DNA from: CAWFKW01 sp963816535 | GTDB taxonomy: Bacteria; Bacteroidota; Ignavibacteria; Tepidaquicellales; OLB5 | Direction: 5' to 3' | Assembly (NCBI GenBank): GCA_963816535.1 | Contig: CAWFKW010000006.1 | Location: forward strand, 310,001 to 374,000 | DNA: 64,000 bases | In this document: positions 1 through 9,254 of the stretch, piece after piece | How positions within the stretch are numbered: the stretch's first letter is position 1 | How the letters are laid out: each line of letters starts with the position of its first letter | Notes under the pieces: generated by a model | The model's input: the letters and a program-made list of their open reading frames with translations, nothing else | The model's database searches: none | What the model was told of the DNA's origin: nothing | Program-made: the position numbers and the translations under genes

Positions 1-23
1 TCGTTTTATTACAGTCATAGGAT

Positions 24-236
24 TCATAGAACAAGGTCAATCCGTTGAGATTTGAGATACTCAATCATATCTTCTTTTAGCACCCGTAACGAGTTACCTA
101 TTTTAAAAGCCGCGAGCTTTCTCGCGTCGATTAAACGATAAATACTAGCGACAGATACGCCTAACAGCTCGCTTATTTCTTGTGGGGACAGGAAGGGTTT
201 ATCTAGTAGGTTTTCCGGAATTGACCATTGTTTCAT
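24..236 (-). CDS. Helix-turn-helix excisionase-family DNA-binding protein
   Basis: A 70-residue protein with a MerR/Xis-type helix-turn-helix: 'FLSPQEISELLGVSVASIY' is the HTH, followed by a basic wing ('KLAAFKIGNSLRV') and 'KEDMIEYLKS'. This is the usual layout of the helix_turn_helix_17/excisionase family. The frame stays open to 428, but the N-terminal extension is unlike the family, so I start at the internal Met at 236; no clear Shine-Dalgarno precedes it. Together with the recombinase at 3493 it suggests a recombination directionality or regulatory role on an integrated element. The family call is strong; the role is inference. Confidence 0.72.
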   Translation of the reverse strand: MKQWSIPENLLDKPFLSPQEISELLGVSVASIYRLIDARKLAAFKIGNSLRVLKEDMIEYLKSQRIDLVL

Positions 237-645
237 TAGTTTGTCAAGGAGCGATCTAGAGCAGGGGTGTATGACCCTGACAGCTATATCGCATCCTATC
301 ATTAAAAATAAAGCTTCGCAATGAAGTGAAGAAACCTTCAATATTTTAATGGTAATGAAATGTTTATTAGATTGATGAACTAATTTAGGAATAAAAAAAA
401 CATGACTACAGCTAATGCGCATAATCATGGTAATGGTAATTTCTGTTGGTCGCTCAAATTGTATTTATTATTATAGCATATAATCAATAAAAGAAACAAT
501 AGGATTCTTTCTTAAAGATTTCCAACCGGCATAGGTAGTTATCACTATGTAATTGAGTACTTTTGCTTATGGATAAATTGAACAGAAAATAATAATTTGC
601 ATAGATTCTTTTAATCGTAAATTTTAAAAAGAAAGCAGGCTAATC

Positions 646-1011
646 ATGGCTACTTATTCTCCAATAACGAAAATTGACAAGACAGCACTAGTTAAACATC
701 CCCTTTTCAAACAGTATGAACATGAACTCAAAGAGGGCAAGATAACTGAATTTTTAAATGATCATGGAATATTTGGCGGCATTGTGCCTTTTTACGCACA
801 TCCCGATGATGGCGGTCAGCTCCTTGGTTTAAATTTTGAATTTGAATACCGAACCACTCGAAAAGACAAAGACCATTGGAATACCGAATTTTATCAGAAC
901 CATACAAGGTACTCAACAGAAGAAGAACTTTCTGGCGTTGCCTTATGGAAAGCTCTTGACATAATCCAGAAGTGGAACTGGAAAGAACTTGCCGAAAAAG
1001 ACATAGAGTAG
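646..1011 (+). CDS. Hypothetical protein, 121 aa
   Basis: An unrecognised soluble protein, acidic and aromatic-rich, with no signal peptide or membrane segment. The C-terminal half is rich in Trp, Lys and Glu ('DIIQKWNWKELAEKD'). A weak purine-rich ribosome site (AGAAAGCAGG) precedes the ATG, and a terminator-like hairpin follows at 1042-1074, so it looks like a monocistronic cargo gene of the element. No function can be assigned. Confidence 0.55.
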   Translation: MATYSPITKIDKTALVKHPLFKQYEHELKEGKITEFLNDHGIFGGIVPFYAHPDDGGQLLGLNFEFEYRTTRKDKDHWNTEFYQNHTRYSTEEELSGVALWKALDIIQKWNWKELAEKDIE

Positions 1012-1041
1012 CTGAAAGCTACCCCATGTCTTTAGATAATG

Positions 1042-1074
1042 CGGCTTATTCTATAACAGAATAAAGCCTATTTT
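1042..1074 (+). terminator. Rho-independent terminator
   Basis: GGCTTATTCT pairs with AGAATAAAGCC across a 5-base loop, followed by TATTTTT. It closes the 646-1011 gene and overlaps the end of the convergent gene 1046-1318. Confidence 0.6.
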
Positions 1075-1318
1075 TGAGCATTTTTTGGTTGTCAAGTAAT
1101 GACCGGGCAGGCAAGTTCAACTTGTCGTCCCAGTAATCATTGATCATTTTATCAATAAGCTCATCACGTTTAAAGATGAACTGGCTTTTCTTAAAGTTAC
1201 TCTTGTCTACTTCCCATAACGAATATCCAAGCGTAACTAATGCGGAGGCCAAGCCAATGTCATAGGTAATAAATTTAACATTTGGTTCTATTGGTTCTGT
1301 TACTTTTTTTAAAATCAT
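1046..1318 (-). CDS. DUF5659-like small protein
   Basis: A 90-residue protein whose layout matches what I recall of DUF5659: 'FITYDIGLASALVTLGY', then 'VDKSN', a beta strand 'QFIFKRD', an acidic helix with 'YWDDKLNLPAR', and a basic end 'MLKNRLYS'. The family is small, of unknown function, and common on plasmids, phages and integrative elements. I chose the ATG at 1318 over a TTG at 1348 because the family starts near the first beta strand. Its position between the HTH genes and the recombinase fits element cargo. Confidence 0.55.
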   Translation of the reverse strand: MILKKVTEPIEPNVKFITYDIGLASALVTLGYSLWEVDKSNFKKSQFIFKRDELIDKMINDYWDDKLNLPARSLLDNQKMLKNRLYSVIE

Positions 1319-1412
1319 AATAGTGAGATTAGTAATTACATATACCAATCGCGATTGGTCGATTTGAAGCTTCTACTTATACTGGTGAATTTCACGCTCA
1401 TGTCTGATAAAT

Positions 1413-1443
1413 AAAAAATCCTTAATGATTGTAAGGATTTTTT
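1413..1443. terminator. Bidirectional terminator hairpin
   Basis: AAAAAATCCTTA and TAAGGATTTTTT form a near-perfect stem with a 7-base loop, with A-runs before and T-runs after. It sits downstream of the leftward gene 1470-2615 and can stop transcription from either side. Confidence 0.7.
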
Positions 1444-1469
1444 AAAAAGAGAAACGAAAACAAAATTCG

Positions 1470-2615
1470 CTAGTACTCTACAACTTGTGGAGCCTCTGTC
1501 TGTAAATACTCATGAATACCAAGCGGGTCAGTATCATCATGGTGTAAATCATCTTTATACGTAGTGCGTTCAGGCGGATGGATGAGTTTTATTTTTATTT
1601 TATATGAATTGCCGATTTTTTCAGGTGTGGAGTGATAAGGATAAAAGGGATCATAATCTAAAGAAAAATAATAACGCAGGGTTTGGGACAAGCCCTGTTT
1701 TTGTTTTTTATAGGTGTCTTTAGCATCCGGGTCTTTAATGGTTAGTTCGCCCTGGCATTTAGAGAGTACTTTTAAAAAATTCCATTGCTCGCAGGGCTTT
1801 GGAATTTTACCTTTGCCAACCATTCCCATTTCTCTATAGTCAGTAATATATTTCTTGTTTCTTACCTGATGTTCAACCCGTTCATCATCTAAAAATGTTA
1901 TAACTATTTCCTCCCAACAGGTTCCGGCTGGAATTTTATATGGAAATTTAGGTCTACTATGTTCTGGACTTTTCGGTTTCAGCGCTTGAAGGCTTTCTTT
2001 TAAACCAGAAACAATAACTTCCTCCGTGATTTGTACCGGAATTGGTTGAGTATGGCTAAATAGTGACGGCTGATAATGATTGCTATGAATTGAGAAATTC
2101 TTTTTTGCGTGTATCTTGTTATTCTCAAATAAAGTAGGTCCAGAAATTTCATTACTTACAGCATTGTGGTCAATCAGAGTGTTCATCATGTTTGTAAACA
2201 TATTAAACACCAAATAATCTTTTTCGCTTAACGTTCCGGCTCCTAGGGACTGCTTAAGAATAGTCTGAAAGTGGTGTATTTCTTCTATGAGAAAGCCTAT
2301 TTGAAATTGAGCGCTCCCACCATCAGCTCTTGCAATAGAAAACGGCAGTTGCAGTAATTCAAAACTTTTGAAAAGATTATTGAATTTTGGCTCAATGGGG
2401 GCGAGGGTAACAAACACATGGAAGTTTTCTTTGAGTTGCCGCCGGTAAATCTGAAGTACTTTCCAAACGGCAAGTTTTTGTAAAACCCGCAGATCATCTT
2501 GAGAATCCATTAGGTCTATGTCGTATAATTGAGTGTTGTTGTTTTGGTTACAGTTCGCTTGTATCTTTTGTAATACATCCCATATGTTTCGATTAAAATC
2601 TTCGCTTGACGACAT
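1470..2615 (-). CDS. Hypothetical protein, possible replication/regulatory protein of a mobile element
   Basis: A 381-residue soluble protein. The N-terminal half (about 1-215) is helical. The C-terminal part holds a motif 'YKIPAGTCWEEIVITFLDD' with a basic hairpin ('VEHQVRNKKY') and a helix 'EQWNFLKVLSKCQGEL', followed by 'KQKQGLSQTLRYYFSL', which resembles a winged-helix DNA-binding region. I recall similar 'IPAGT.WE' proteins on mobile elements but know of no assigned function. The ATG at 2615 has no strong Shine-Dalgarno. A divergent consensus promoter lies about 80 bases upstream. Role unknown; DNA binding is inference. Confidence 0.5.
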   Translation of the reverse strand: MSSSEDFNRNIWDVLQKIQANCNQNNNTQLYDIDLMDSQDDLRVLQKLAVWKVLQIYRRQLKENFHVFVTLAPIEPKFNNLFKSFELLQLPFSIARADGGSAQFQIGFLIEEIHHFQTILKQSLGAGTLSEKDYLVFNMFTNMMNTLIDHNAVSNEISGPTLFENNKIHAKKNFSIHSNHYQPSLFSHTQPIPVQITEEVIVSGLKESLQALKPKSPEHSRPKFPYKIPAGTCWEEIVITFLDDERVEHQVRNKKYITDYREMGMVGKGKIPKPCEQWNFLKVLSKCQGELTIKDPDAKDTYKKQKQGLSQTLRYYFSLDYDPFYPYHSTPEKIGNSYKIKIKLIHPPERTTYKDDLHHDDTDPLGIHEYLQTEAPQVVEY

Positions 2616-2694
2616 AATATAAAACCCATAGTTAAGGGTTTACTTTATTTTAGCACACCAATTGCTAATATTTATTTTTTAAATATAAAAAGTA

Positions 2695-2703
2695 TGCTAT
2701 AAT
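2695..2703 (+). promoter_or_regulatory. Extended -10 sigma-70-type promoter
   Basis: TGCTATAAT is a perfect extended -10 element (TGn + TATAAT). No good -35 is visible. The expected start near 2710 lies about 25 bases before a terminator hairpin, so the unterminated transcript would be a leader for the small gene at 2897. This promoter style differs from the TAnnTTTG type typical of Bacteroidetes and may mark foreign origin. Confidence 0.5.
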
Positions 2704-2733
2704 AATAGTGTAGTTCTTTTTTTCAATGTTAGA

Positions 2734-2772
2734 GCCTGAAAGGATTTCGATTCTTTCGGGCTTTCTTTTTTC
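2734..2772 (+). terminator. Terminator/attenuator hairpin just after a promoter
   Basis: GCCTGAAAG pairs with CTTTCGGGC (9 pairs, one G-U), followed by a T-rich run. It lies between the promoter at 2695 and the gene at 2897, so it would either attenuate that gene or end a short transcript of about 60 nt. Confidence 0.55.
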
Positions 2773-2896
2773 CGCAAGAATTAAAGAATATAGTTTATTC
2801 TTTTCTTATTCATTCCAAAGGAGTTTAAAGTTCTTTTACAACATAACAATTAATTTTGAACTGACCATAAAACTAAAAAATGAAAGGAGTTACATC

Positions 2897-3064
2897 ATGG
2901 GTTGGTTCACAAAAGAAGCGAAAGCATTTGGGAAAGAATTTAAAAGACAAGGAAGCCTCTTACTATTTGGAAAACCCCGCCGGTCAAAAAGACGCAAACA
3001 TCGCACCCCGTCAGAAAGGTATAAAAACTATAAACGATGGGCTCGTAACAATGGCTTTGATTAA
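2897..3064 (+). CDS. Small basic protein, 55 aa
   Basis: ATG at 2897 has a strong Shine-Dalgarno (GAAAGGAG, 7 bases upstream), which decides this start over longer in-frame candidates. The protein is very basic ('PRRSKRRKHRTPSER' near the middle) with no membrane segment, which would suit nucleic-acid binding. It is preceded by a promoter and an attenuator-like hairpin, and its stop overlaps the terminator of the convergent HTH gene. Unrecognised; likely a genuine element gene because of the ribosome site. Confidence 0.6.
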   Translation: MGWFTKEAKAFGKEFKRQGSLLLFGKPRRSKRRKHRTPSERYKNYKRWARNNGFD

Positions 3065-3096
3065 AAAGCCCGCCCTGATAATTCAGGACAGGCTTT
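3061..3096 (-). terminator. Terminator of the leftward HTH gene
   Basis: A 14-position stem with two mismatches (AAAGCCCGCCCTGA against TCAGGACAGGCTTT), with a T-run on the minus strand. It lies directly after the gene at 3105-3350. Confidence 0.6.
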
Positions 3097-3104
3097 ATAG
3101 ATTG

Positions 3105-3350
3105 TTAGCCGCCAAGTCCGTGTCGGTCCGCTGGACGCTTACGGTTTGTCTTGACTGGCTCAATAGGTGTTGTTGTTTTATGTGTTGCCAAGTCTTTGAG
3201 ACTCGTAACAAGTACGTCTTCGTCAAAGAAATGCAAGCCTGCCAAATTAAAGTATCCGGGTATCGACAATTTCTTAGCATAAATTGTCTTGATGGATACG
3301 CCAAGCAGAGCGGCAACTTCTTTGACCGAAAGATAACGGGAAGTAGTCAT
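3105..3350 (-). CDS. Helix-turn-helix excisionase-family protein
   Basis: An 81-residue protein with an N-terminal HTH 'YLSVKEVAALLGVSIKTIY' and then a wing-like segment 'FNLAGLHFFDEDVLV', the MerR/Xis layout. The C-terminus is basic and unstructured. The ATG at 3350 has CAGGAG 6 bases upstream. It lies back-to-back with the recombinase gene (143 bp apart), the usual place for an Xis or repressor controlling integrase expression. A second HTH of the same family lies at 24-236. Family firm; excisionase role inferred. Confidence 0.72.
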   Translation of the reverse strand: MTTSRYLSVKEVAALLGVSIKTIYAKKLSIPGYFNLAGLHFFDEDVLVTSLKDLATHKTTTPIEPVKTNRKRPADRHGLGG

Positions 3351-3492
3351 GTTGACTCCTGTACCCTACACCCTTGTTATTTTTTATTAGTCCCTAAATA
3401 CCTTAACCACCTTCAAACAGACCTATTCGTTTTTTCCACACTAAAAATTAGTTCTTTCAAATTAAAAATTCAACAGCAGAAAGGAGGTTCAC

Positions 3493-4452
3493 ATGGCTCA
3501 ATACCAGCGGAAAGTTAAAGCCGGCTTACGCTGGTTTTATAAGTTTAACTTTCAGGGCATTACTTATCGTTCACAATGTATTTATTTAGCTAAAAAAGAG
3601 GCTAAAGAAGCCGAACGGAAGAAATATGATAAACTAGACCAAAAGCTCAGGAATCCCGATCTACAAGCTGATTTCGGGCTTTTAGAGACGATTAACGAAC
3701 GATTAGATTATGTTAAGGTGAAAAAGAGCAAATCATATTATCGGGATAATCGTAGATATCTTAATATTCTTTATAAGAAACTCGGCAATATTCCTTTAAA
3801 TAAAGTATCTAAAGCCGCGATTGAAGACCTATTACTTGATAAATCCAACTCACAACAGGATACCAAAGGAGACAATTATGTCGTTAATGCCATGCTCCGG
3901 TTGTATAAAGCTTTATTTGGCTATATAATTGGCAAACATAATTTAACTCTCAGAAATCCCTGCGATAGCATAGAATTCTTTTCTGTAACAAAGAAACTTA
4001 AATATATTCCATCTGATAATGATATACTGGCGGTTCTTGAATTATGTGATGAGGAACAGACACTACTCGTTAAAACAGTTCGTGATACGGGAGCACGCAT
4101 TAATGAAGCTTTGAGGATGTGTGGTAAAGATATTTTGGAACATAATATTGTGCTCTATACCAGAAAAAGTAATAATTCTGATCTAGTTCCTCGAAAAGTT
4201 CCTAAGCCCGATTACCTAAACACCGTAACAATAATGCCCGATGAAAAACTTTTTAAAAGATGGTCTGATATTCCTAGATTCTTAGAAGATAAGGTAAAAG
4301 AATTAGGTCAACAAAACTGGAGTTGGCATAACTTGCGCCACCGCTTTACATCTAAATTATCAAAAGAAGGCAAGCCGCTCTTTGAAATTATGATGCTACT
4401 CGGTCATTCGAATTTAAAGACAACACAAAATTATCTTCAATTATTACCCTAA
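3493..4452 (+). CDS. Tyrosine recombinase / phage-type integrase
   Basis: 319 residues. The N-terminus (1-50) is a basic arm-binding-like region, residues about 65-165 are a SAM-like core-binding domain, and the C-terminal catalytic domain shows Arg in 'DTGARINEALRM', His-x-x-Arg in 'HNLRHRFTSKL', His in 'LLGHSNLKTTQNY' and the nucleophile Tyr in that last motif. It is complete, so probably active. AAAGGAGG before the ATG is an excellent ribosome site. It likely catalysed integration of the element that ends in the tRNA-Thr fragment at 9244-9291, with the neighbouring HTH proteins as control factors. Confidence 0.92.
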   Translation: MAQYQRKVKAGLRWFYKFNFQGITYRSQCIYLAKKEAKEAERKKYDKLDQKLRNPDLQADFGLLETINERLDYVKVKKSKSYYRDNRRYLNILYKKLGNIPLNKVSKAAIEDLLLDKSNSQQDTKGDNYVVNAMLRLYKALFGYIIGKHNLTLRNPCDSIEFFSVTKKLKYIPSDNDILAVLELCDEEQTLLVKTVRDTGARINEALRMCGKDILEHNIVLYTRKSNNSDLVPRKVPKPDYLNTVTIMPDEKLFKRWSDIPRFLEDKVKELGQQNWSWHNLRHRFTSKLSKEGKPLFEIMMLLGHSNLKTTQNYLQLLP

Positions 4453-4484
4453 TTTTGAGACAGTTCGTTTACGGATTATGAAAT

Positions 4485-4522
4485 AAGGCGCTTAGAAGAA
4501 ATCTGAGTGCCTTTAATTTTTT
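4485..4522 (+). terminator. Terminator of the integrase gene
   Basis: AAGGCGCTTAGA pairs with TCTGAGTGCCTT (12 positions, two G-U), followed by TAATTTTTT. Confidence 0.7.
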
Positions 4523-4530
4523 CGTGTTAA

Positions 4531-4986
4531 CCCATATATCGAAAAACTGTTTGTGATAAAAGTATTTCAGATTCTTCTAAACCCTCTCATGAAAAATTTG
4601 GTGTTATCATCTCTGACAGTGCTTCCGTTGATAACGAAAACTACATGGGCATTAATGCCATTGAATCATCTGTAATAGATTCAAGCATTAAAATGAAAAT
4701 TTTTGACACTAAAAAAGATGGAAACAAGACAACAATTACAGAAAAATCTGACAATAACTATTTTTTAAAATTAAGCACGGTTATATTGAGGCATTTAGCT
4801 GTTTTCGGAGCTGAACTGAATGATCAATATGCAAACACCTCAAGAAGAATTATTATTGAGTTCTTTAATAAATTAAATGTATTTCAAAGTTACGCTATTC
4901 CAAATACCAAGACTCAAACTTCGGATTTATTATACAGACAAGCTTTTGGGAACAGTTGGGTTCAAAATAATTATGACCAAGTTTGA
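4531..4986 (+). pseudogene. Hypothetical gene, possibly a 5'-truncated remnant
   Basis: The frame is open from 4531 (after a TAA) to 4986, but the first ATG is at 4645 and has no ribosome site. The translated part upstream of that ATG ('HEKFGVIISDSASVDNENY') looks like real protein, which suggests the true start has been lost. The C-terminal part contains 'STVILRHLAVFGAEL'. No family is recognised. It may be the tail of a gene cut by insertion next to the integrase, or a short complete gene from 4645 (113 aa). Confidence 0.3.
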
Positions 4987-5025
4987 AAGAAAAATATATC
5001 CTAATTTTGCTTTAAGAATTTATAT

Positions 5026-8000
5026 TTATTCTGGAATACCGATTACTTCTACATTTGATATTTTCTGATATGCGGTAATAACTTTCCTTAATTGCTCTTT
5101 AAATAGCGATGGCTCCCTTTTTTGATTTTCATATACAAGGAAAAAACAATGTTCAACTTGAAGGTTATTAATATATTTTGTTAAGTTTTTATAAGACTCA
5201 CCTTTACTTAAATCGGACATTTTCAATTCTGAATGATTGCTCATCTTCAATTCTAATATGATTGGCTTAACAAAACCATAAGTGATTAAGAAATCAGGTT
5301 TTTTATCATCAAGGCTTTGAACTTCCCTATATAGATTTATCTGTTCACTGGGAGTAAACCCATTCTTAAATAATATGTTTTCAAATTGTATCTTTATTAG
5401 TTTTTGCAGTTCGGTTTCATTTGCTCGTTCACTTTTCTTAAATCCTTCTAAGATTTTAACACCTTCTCCCATCATCCATGTATTTAAATCATTTTTAATT
5501 AGATTTTTTATTGCATTTGCCAATTCTCTTGTATTACTGATTTCTATATATTGTCGCTTCTTGATCTCATTATATTGCTGTATACATTCACTGATATTTG
5601 CCGGTTTCCCTATGTACTCTAAGTATTGGTTTTTTAAAAGACCAATATTCTTCAAAAACCATCCATAACCAATTTCATTTGAGAACTTTTCAGTAGCCTT
5701 TTTTAGAATGACAAAATATTCAAATTTTCTATGAATTCTTAGATTTCTGAAATATGCTATAACTATCTCTCTCATATAATTAGCATAATCAAAATAATTT
5801 TTTCCTCTATTTTGTACTAGATATGAGCTATCTAAAAGATGTAAATAGAGATCTATATATTTAACTTCATTAATTTCCATAATGGGCATAGCAAATCTTT
5901 TATCGGTCAACTCTGATTCCTGAGGACTAATTCCATGTGCTCCCATGATTCTTTCAAATTCAAAGGCATCAGCCACTATTTGCTGAAATCTAAGATTAAT
6001 AGCATCTTCATCAAGATATTTTTGAATTAGAATTTTGTATGCTTCGTTGACAATCCCTTTTCCAGTATCGTCGTTTTCATATTTACGTATTATGTTCTTG
6101 AGATATTCCTTATTGTTTTTGAATGAATCTGCTAATTTTAGGGCTTTTAAACGGTAAAACTGGTCTCCAGTTCGCAAATCTTTTGTCTCAACGAACTCTT
6201 CAAGTACAGATTGAGTTTCAGAAAGATTCAGCAGTTCCACAATTCTTAAGAAATTATCAGGCATGAATCTCCATAGGTCGTCGGTTTTTTTTGAATAGAT
6301 TTCCAGAATAGGAGCAACTTCCTGATTCGAAATATTATCAACGATAGAAAATATAGCTTCTAAGTGGTGATGATATGAAAACGGAATATAATTAATAATA
6401 TTTTGTCTGAACTCATTAACATTTATTGATAACAATTTAGCGCAAATAATTGCTTCGCCGTAAAACTGTATGTTTCTATCAGTTCTATATGAAGTAGTGT
6501 CGTTTTTTACTTCTGTTATTTCTAAACCGGAGATAGCCGGGTTATACGTCTTTAGAAAAATATTGGTTAGTTCCAGTAATTTTTCACGTTCTATTTGCTT
6601 AAGATATGGATCAATATTCTGATGGTAAAGCGAGTAATGCTGAAAGATATTTAAAAAATATTTTTTCGGTGTTGACTGGTCTAAAACTTCTATGAAATTA
6701 CGGTAGTTTCTTTCTTCTCCTTTTTTATCTTGTTGCTTGGATTTACTTTGAGCTTTGTCGGCTTCAGCATATTCGTGTTCGAAAAACTTACGCCCTTCTT
6801 CATACATTTCCTGACCATCGTCTCTTTTGGAGTATTTGCAATTAAACAACGTATTAAATGCAATCCACGAATCTTCAGGGAATTTCATTTGAATTTCCTT
6901 AATAAACTTTTTTATCTGATTCTTTTTAAGACAAAGGACGAATGCTTGCACAATTTCAAAAGAGTAAATCTCATCTTTACGGTTACTAAATTCGTTCATC
7001 AATTCAAATATCAACTTTTCTCTTTTTCGTGAAACTAATACAATCAATTCTTTTAAGATATTTGAGTATCTACTATATTGAACTTCCTTATGGAAACTCT
7101 TTACAATGAAATCAAGTATTAATTCTGTCAGCTCTTTGTCCATCATTGACTGTAGAGTTTCAATAAATCCCTTTAAGGATTTTTGCGAATAACTATCGCT
7201 GGTTGCTTCGTGTAAATTATCTATTAGATAAACATCGCTGTTTAACCTTTTAAAAAGAGCTTTGATGGTTTTCTTAGAGGTCAAATCAAACATCTCATGA
7301 CTGCCTGCAGTGGAATGGTTATGTATTGCTTCGATTATAAGCTCCAAAGTAATCTTATTATTTATATCAATATTCCCGGCGGCATTAATTAATGTATGCA
7401 AAATATCTTTATCGCCTTCACGTTTAAACTGTTCGAGTAACTTCAAAATTCTCTTGTCTTTTACATATTCTGAAAGAAAGAGTATTTCCTCTTTTAGCTC
7501 TACAGGAATGGATTTGTTCCTGATCGTTGAAACGAATTTATTTGAGACATATTTAATTTCTTCTTCGTTTAAATAATGATTTTTTATCAAATCATAGAAT
7601 ATATAAAATACATTTCTTACTTGTATGCGTTGGTTTTCTGTATTTACATATCTCTTTTCTAAGTATTTTATCAGCGGCCTCCAATTGTTTGGCGTGTAAT
7701 AATGCGTTAGATTGCGACAGAAAAAAGGATCTAACGTTAATTGATTTTCCTGGTGATATTCAAGTGCACCCTTAAAAATACGATCACGTATTGAATCACT
7801 GAGCAAATTGACATTTACATCCGTAACTAATTTAAAGTACCCGTCTACAATTGTTTTATCTCCACTCATACCGAACTCGACAATTTCTTCCAACAAGTCA
7901 ATTTTCATTTCGATGAGATAGCTTAATACATTAAACCAAGAAGGGTAAATCTCTCGTAAGTCTTTGTTCACTGCTAAATCAAATACGGACATACTTATTT

Positions 8001-9054
8001 TATTGAATCTTTGTATCTCTTTGGCTGCTAAATACTCCTGAAATTCTGTGTTGTCAAATTCAATTGTTTCAATGTTATTTTTTAATATGCTCTTATCGAT
8101 AAATTCATCTAAGGTTATTTGACTTAGAATATTTATCTTTAAATCATTCTTTATATCTCTGAAAAAAGTCATCAACTCATCCTTGGTAAGAATGTTTGTT
8201 TGATAAATCTCCATAGTCAGAGCTAACGTTTCCAAAACTCGTTTCATTAGGTTAATATCAACTTTTCCCAAAACAGATTTTTCTTTGTCCAGTTTGTTGT
8301 AAACAAAGTATTCGAATAATTGACAGCGTGTTAATTTTTCAAGTTTTTTATCTTTATTCTCTTTAACATATTTAACCAGTAAATTTAAATAACGCGGCGT
8401 TTGAATAACTGAAATATTTCCTCTGTTTGAAAAGTTATCAAAAACGGAGTCTATTTGAGATTCCGTGAAGTTATTAGCTTTCAGGTATTTATATATTTGG
8501 TCATGGATAAAACATTCTATAGATATAAATTGAAATTTGAACTCTGAAAATTCTTGATAGAAGCTATTAAAATACAATCTACGACAAGTAAGATATGTAT
8601 TAACATTAGGGAAAGTTGATAGAAAATCCTTAATCATTTCTAAAACTCTTGGAAGATTTGTTGTTGTTACTTCATCTAAGGCATCAAGGCACACAATAAT
8701 GTTTTTCTGATCTTCTAGTCTGAATTCGTAAGTTTTATCAATATCAGGTCGTTTTGCTTTATTGATAATATTTTCAGAAAGATTCTTTGTGTAATCTAAG
8801 TTTTTTAGGTTAATCAAGATAGATTTTAAATCTTTTTGGGATGATATATTAATAATTTGATTCAATAGTTCGGTTTTTCCGTATCCTGGGTCGGCTAATA
8901 TCACTACTCTTTGGTGCTTTAAAATGTCTTCAATTGACATTCTTTCTTTTTCAAGGTACCATTTGTATTTATCTGATGGTTTATTATTTTTCAAATCTTC
9001 ATAAGATTGAAAAATATTTAAATTTGGCGGAATATATATTGGGGTTGTAGACAT
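5026..9054 (-). CDS. STAND (NACHT-like) NTPase with C-terminal PD-(D/E)XK nuclease; putative anti-phage protein
   Basis: 1342 residues. The N-terminal NTPase has Walker A 'ADPGYGKT' (54-61), Walker B 'IVCLDALDEV' (D124, D127, E128) and a 'TCRRLYF' sensor-like strand, as in NACHT/AAA STAND ATPases. About 380-1150 is a long run of helical repeats, the usual sensing region. The C-terminus carries PD at 1253-1254, then ELK at 1268-1270, the D...ExK core of PD-(D/E)XK nucleases. STAND NTPases with effector nucleases (Avs type) defend against phage; many of these place the nuclease at the N-terminus, so this order is unusual. I start at the ATG at 9054 rather than a TTG at 9075. It is AT-rich and lies just inside the tRNA-Thr attachment scar, as expected of island cargo. 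Confidence 0.8.
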   Translation of the reverse strand: MSTTPIYIPPNLNIFQSYEDLKNNKPSDKYKWYLEKERMSIEDILKHQRVVILADPGYGKTELLNQIINISSQKDLKSILINLKNLDYTKNLSENIINKAKRPDIDKTYEFRLEDQKNIIVCLDALDEVTTTNLPRVLEMIKDFLSTFPNVNTYLTCRRLYFNSFYQEFSEFKFQFISIECFIHDQIYKYLKANNFTESQIDSVFDNFSNRGNISVIQTPRYLNLLVKYVKENKDKKLEKLTRCQLFEYFVYNKLDKEKSVLGKVDINLMKRVLETLALTMEIYQTNILTKDELMTFFRDIKNDLKINILSQITLDEFIDKSILKNNIETIEFDNTEFQEYLAAKEIQRFNKISMSVFDLAVNKDLREIYPSWFNVLSYLIEMKIDLLEEIVEFGMSGDKTIVDGYFKLVTDVNVNLLSDSIRDRIFKGALEYHQENQLTLDPFFCRNLTHYYTPNNWRPLIKYLEKRYVNTENQRIQVRNVFYIFYDLIKNHYLNEEEIKYVSNKFVSTIRNKSIPVELKEEILFLSEYVKDKRILKLLEQFKREGDKDILHTLINAAGNIDINNKITLELIIEAIHNHSTAGSHEMFDLTSKKTIKALFKRLNSDVYLIDNLHEATSDSYSQKSLKGFIETLQSMMDKELTELILDFIVKSFHKEVQYSRYSNILKELIVLVSRKREKLIFELMNEFSNRKDEIYSFEIVQAFVLCLKKNQIKKFIKEIQMKFPEDSWIAFNTLFNCKYSKRDDGQEMYEEGRKFFEHEYAEADKAQSKSKQQDKKGEERNYRNFIEVLDQSTPKKYFLNIFQHYSLYHQNIDPYLKQIEREKLLELTNIFLKTYNPAISGLEITEVKNDTTSYRTDRNIQFYGEAIICAKLLSINVNEFRQNIINYIPFSYHHHLEAIFSIVDNISNQEVAPILEIYSKKTDDLWRFMPDNFLRIVELLNLSETQSVLEEFVETKDLRTGDQFYRLKALKLADSFKNNKEYLKNIIRKYENDDTGKGIVNEAYKILIQKYLDEDAINLRFQQIVADAFEFERIMGAHGISPQESELTDKRFAMPIMEINEVKYIDLYLHLLDSSYLVQNRGKNYFDYANYMREIVIAYFRNLRIHRKFEYFVILKKATEKFSNEIGYGWFLKNIGLLKNQYLEYIGKPANISECIQQYNEIKKRQYIEISNTRELANAIKNLIKNDLNTWMMGEGVKILEGFKKSERANETELQKLIKIQFENILFKNGFTPSEQINLYREVQSLDDKKPDFLITYGFVKPIILELKMSNHSELKMSDLSKGESYKNLTKYINNLQVEHCFFLVYENQKREPSLFKEQLRKVITAYQKISNVEVIGIPE

Positions 9055-9204
9055 AGTAAGATTTTGTTTAAACAAAAATATTAAATTTATTTGTGATAAA
9101 TACGGAAAATCGAATTATTGGCTGGTGACAGTTTGGTGACAGATTGTATAGAAAGTATGGAATTTCGTAGAATATTAGGTAAGTAAGAGAATACCTAACT
9201 ATGT

Positions 9205-9254
9205 GATTTGTAATTATTTCATAATTTGTTCATTTTCCATAATTGATTTGTAAT
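9205..9254 (+). repeat. Repeated GATTTGTAAT around the attachment site
   Basis: GATTTGTAAT occurs at 9205-9214 and again at 9245-9254, inside the tRNA-Thr anticodon arm. The outer copy lies in element DNA, so it could be a secondary recombinase core or arm site. Confidence 0.35.

Noticed and set aside
2880..3518. A 212-residue gene on the plus strand
   Set aside because: It runs antisense through the HTH gene and across two intergenic regions, and its frame is out of phase with the small gene at 2897.
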